DNA from: Nitrosomonadaceae bacterium
GTDB taxonomy: Bacteria; Pseudomonadota; Gammaproteobacteria; Burkholderiales; Nitrosomonadaceae
Direction of reading: 5' to 3'
DNA length: 7,399 nt
NCBI GenBank assembly: GCA_947471695.1
Contig: CANIWY010000049.1
Location: 1-7,399 of the forward strand
Under the pieces are notes generated by a model. That model did no database searches and was not told the DNA's origin. It was given only the letters and a program-made list of their open reading frames with translations. The translations under genes were made by a program, and so were the position numbers. The stretch's first letter is position 1. Each line of letters opens with the position of its first letter. This document shows positions 6,502 through 7,399 of this stretch, piece by piece.

Positions 6502-6608
6502 AGGAGCCACTACCCGCCAGCAATTCTATGGATTAAGTTTAATTTGTAAATTTATATTTTATAAGGCAGAATTCGAAAAATTTGTTCTGACCTTAGGGCC
6601 ACGCTGAC
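6502..6608 (+). promoter_or_regulatory. coaE-zapD gap with AT-rich core and possible zapD promoter
   Basis: The central 70 bases (6521-6590) have 15 G or C, about 21%, against roughly half in the flanking genes. Within it, TATAAG (6560-6565) is a five-of-six -10. TTTAAT (6538-6543), 16 bases upstream, is only a three-of-six -35. An eight-base palindrome TAAATTTA lies at 6547-6554. This is consistent with a zapD promoter whose activity depends on an A/T-rich upstream region, but the -35 is weak and AT-rich DNA gives chance matches. A GGTAG/CTACC pair spans the coaE stop (6497-6514) but has no T tract. Confidence 0.35.
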
Positions 6609-7370
6609 GTGATCTGCTACGAACACCCTCTCAACGAACGCATTCGCACCCTTCTGCGGTTAGAAGACCTGTTCGATAAGGTAAACTTCCTGGTTGATAA
6701 GGATGATGCGGTTGAGCATCACTCCGCACTTGTGACCCTATTTGAAATTCTCGATGTCGCCAGCCGTGCAGACATGAAATCCGATCTACTCCAAGAGCTA
6801 GAACGGCAGAAACAAGTCTTAGATGCCTTACGCAGTAATCCAGACGTCTCAAAGGAAGCACTTGATCAGGTTTTAAGTAGTATCCAGGTCACTTCCAAGA
6901 GCATACTCGACATGGTCGGCAAGATTGGTGAGCACTTACGTGACAATGAATGGCTGACTGGCATCAAGCAGCGTGTCACACTCCCCGGTGGGGCCTGTGC
7001 ATTTGACCTACCCTCATACCACTACTGGCTGCAACAGAGCCCAGAGATGAGACGTAAGGATATTAATGAATGGCTCTCTCCGATGCTGCCGATCCAGAAT
7101 GGATTTAGAATTGTGTTACACCTTCTACGCAATAACGGAAAGACATTCCGTCACAAATCCGTGAATGGCATCTTTCAGCAGCCTGAGATGGGCTTCGGAC
7201 GTGCAGCCCATCTGCTCCGACTTAAACTCGAGGATGACCTCCCCTGTGTCCCAGAGATCAGCGCCAACAAATATGCACTCAACATCCGCTTCATTGTCTC
7301 CAGTTCAAAACAAAAGACCAAGATATATGAGGGTGATGTCGAGTTTGAATTGATCTTCTGTAACCTGTAA
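6609..7370 (+). CDS. zapD: Cell division protein ZapD (FtsZ-bundling, YacF family)
   Basis: ZapD binds the C-terminal tail of FtsZ and bundles its filaments, stabilising the Z ring at mid-cell. The protein has 253 residues, close to the E. coli length. Matching blocks are YEHPLNERIRTLLRLE (4-19), a helical region with DLLQELERQKQVLDAL (59-74), and KIGEHLRDNEWLTGIKQRV (105-123). The signature LPGGACAFDLPSYHYWL follows at 125-141, then LLRLKLE (202-208) and EISANKYALNIRF (216-228). The start is the GTG at 6609: an in-frame stop at 6594-6596 leaves no other start codon upstream, and the conserved EHPLNE follows at residue 5. AGGG (6595-6598), ten bases upstream, is a modest Shine-Dalgarno. The N-terminus is about four residues shorter than in E. 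coli. coaE precedes it, as is usual. yacG, which often follows zapD, is not reached before the window ends. Confidence 0.95.
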   Translation: MICYEHPLNERIRTLLRLEDLFDKVNFLVDKDDAVEHHSALVTLFEILDVASRADMKSDLLQELERQKQVLDALRSNPDVSKEALDQVLSSIQVTSKSILDMVGKIGEHLRDNEWLTGIKQRVTLPGGACAFDLPSYHYWLQQSPEMRRKDINEWLSPMLPIQNGFRIVLHLLRNNGKTFRHKSVNGIFQQPEMGFGRAAHLLRLKLEDDLPCVPEISANKYALNIRFIVSSSKQKTKIYEGDVEFELIFCNL

Positions 7371-7384
7371 CCGATACACCATCT

Positions 7385-7399
7385 TGCACTCTCAGTGCA
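7385..7399 (+). terminator. Hairpin after zapD, possible terminator cut by the window edge
   Basis: TGCACT and AGTGCA form a perfect six-base stem around CTC, starting 14 bases after the zapD stop. The window ends at the last stem base, so a T tract cannot be checked. If T residues follow, this is an intrinsic terminator; if not, it is a chance palindrome or part of the next gene's leader. Confidence 0.35.

Noticed and set aside
6497..6514. GGTAG/CTACC hairpin at the coaE stop as a terminator
   Set aside because: The stem has only five pairs around an eight-base loop, and no T run follows directly.
1..7399. A hidden mobile element, phage, CRISPR, toxin-antitoxin or defence system
   Set aside because: Nearly all coding space is taken by recognised housekeeping genes in full-length form. 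The gaps are short and show no terminal repeats, integrase remnants or repeat arrays.

Overview
This window looks like core chromosome from a gammaproteobacterium with roughly balanced base composition. The proteins match well-known families along their full lengths, with conserved motifs I can read directly. The gene set (rpmG-rpmB, coaBC, ffh, ypjD, corB, coaE, zapD) is housekeeping. ZapD is essentially a gamma/betaproteobacterial division protein, and the ffh / ypjD-corB divergent arrangement is typical of gammaproteobacteria. I cannot name the genus.

Layout. At the left edge, on the minus strand, are the first 11 codons of rpmG (ribosomal protein L33), preceded by rpmB (L28) with a good sigma-70 promoter. 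Divergent from them, coaBC runs on the plus strand (phosphopantothenoylcysteine synthetase/decarboxylase). It is followed after 57 bp by a small secreted DUF192 protein. That gene is convergent with ffh (SRP GTPase, minus strand), with only 17 bp between the stops. A 71 bp region separates ffh from the divergent ypjD (cytochrome c assembly-like membrane protein). Next come a 127 bp gap with an inverted repeat and a strong promoter, corB (CNNM/CorB-type membrane protein with CBS and CorC domains), and then coaE (dephospho-CoA kinase). A 107 bp gap with a very AT-rich core precedes zapD (FtsZ-bundling division protein). The window ends in a short perfect hairpin that may begin a terminator.

How the genes relate. 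coaBC and coaE catalyse steps 2-3 and step 5 of coenzyme A synthesis; coaD (step 4) is not here. rpmB/rpmG are ribosomal and ffh targets nascent membrane proteins. ypjD and corB encode inner-membrane proteins. zapD acts on the Z ring. The clusters are pieces of familiar gammaproteobacterial neighbourhoods, but several usual neighbours are absent at the joints: radC, dut, the rpsP-rimM-trmD-rplS group and pilBCD.

I saw no mobile element, CRISPR array, tRNA, rRNA, phage gene, toxin-antitoxin pair or defence system, and no evidence for a previously undescribed system. The points most worth a second look are regulatory (the inverted repeat before the corB promoter, the AT island before zapD) and the pattern of missing neighbours.
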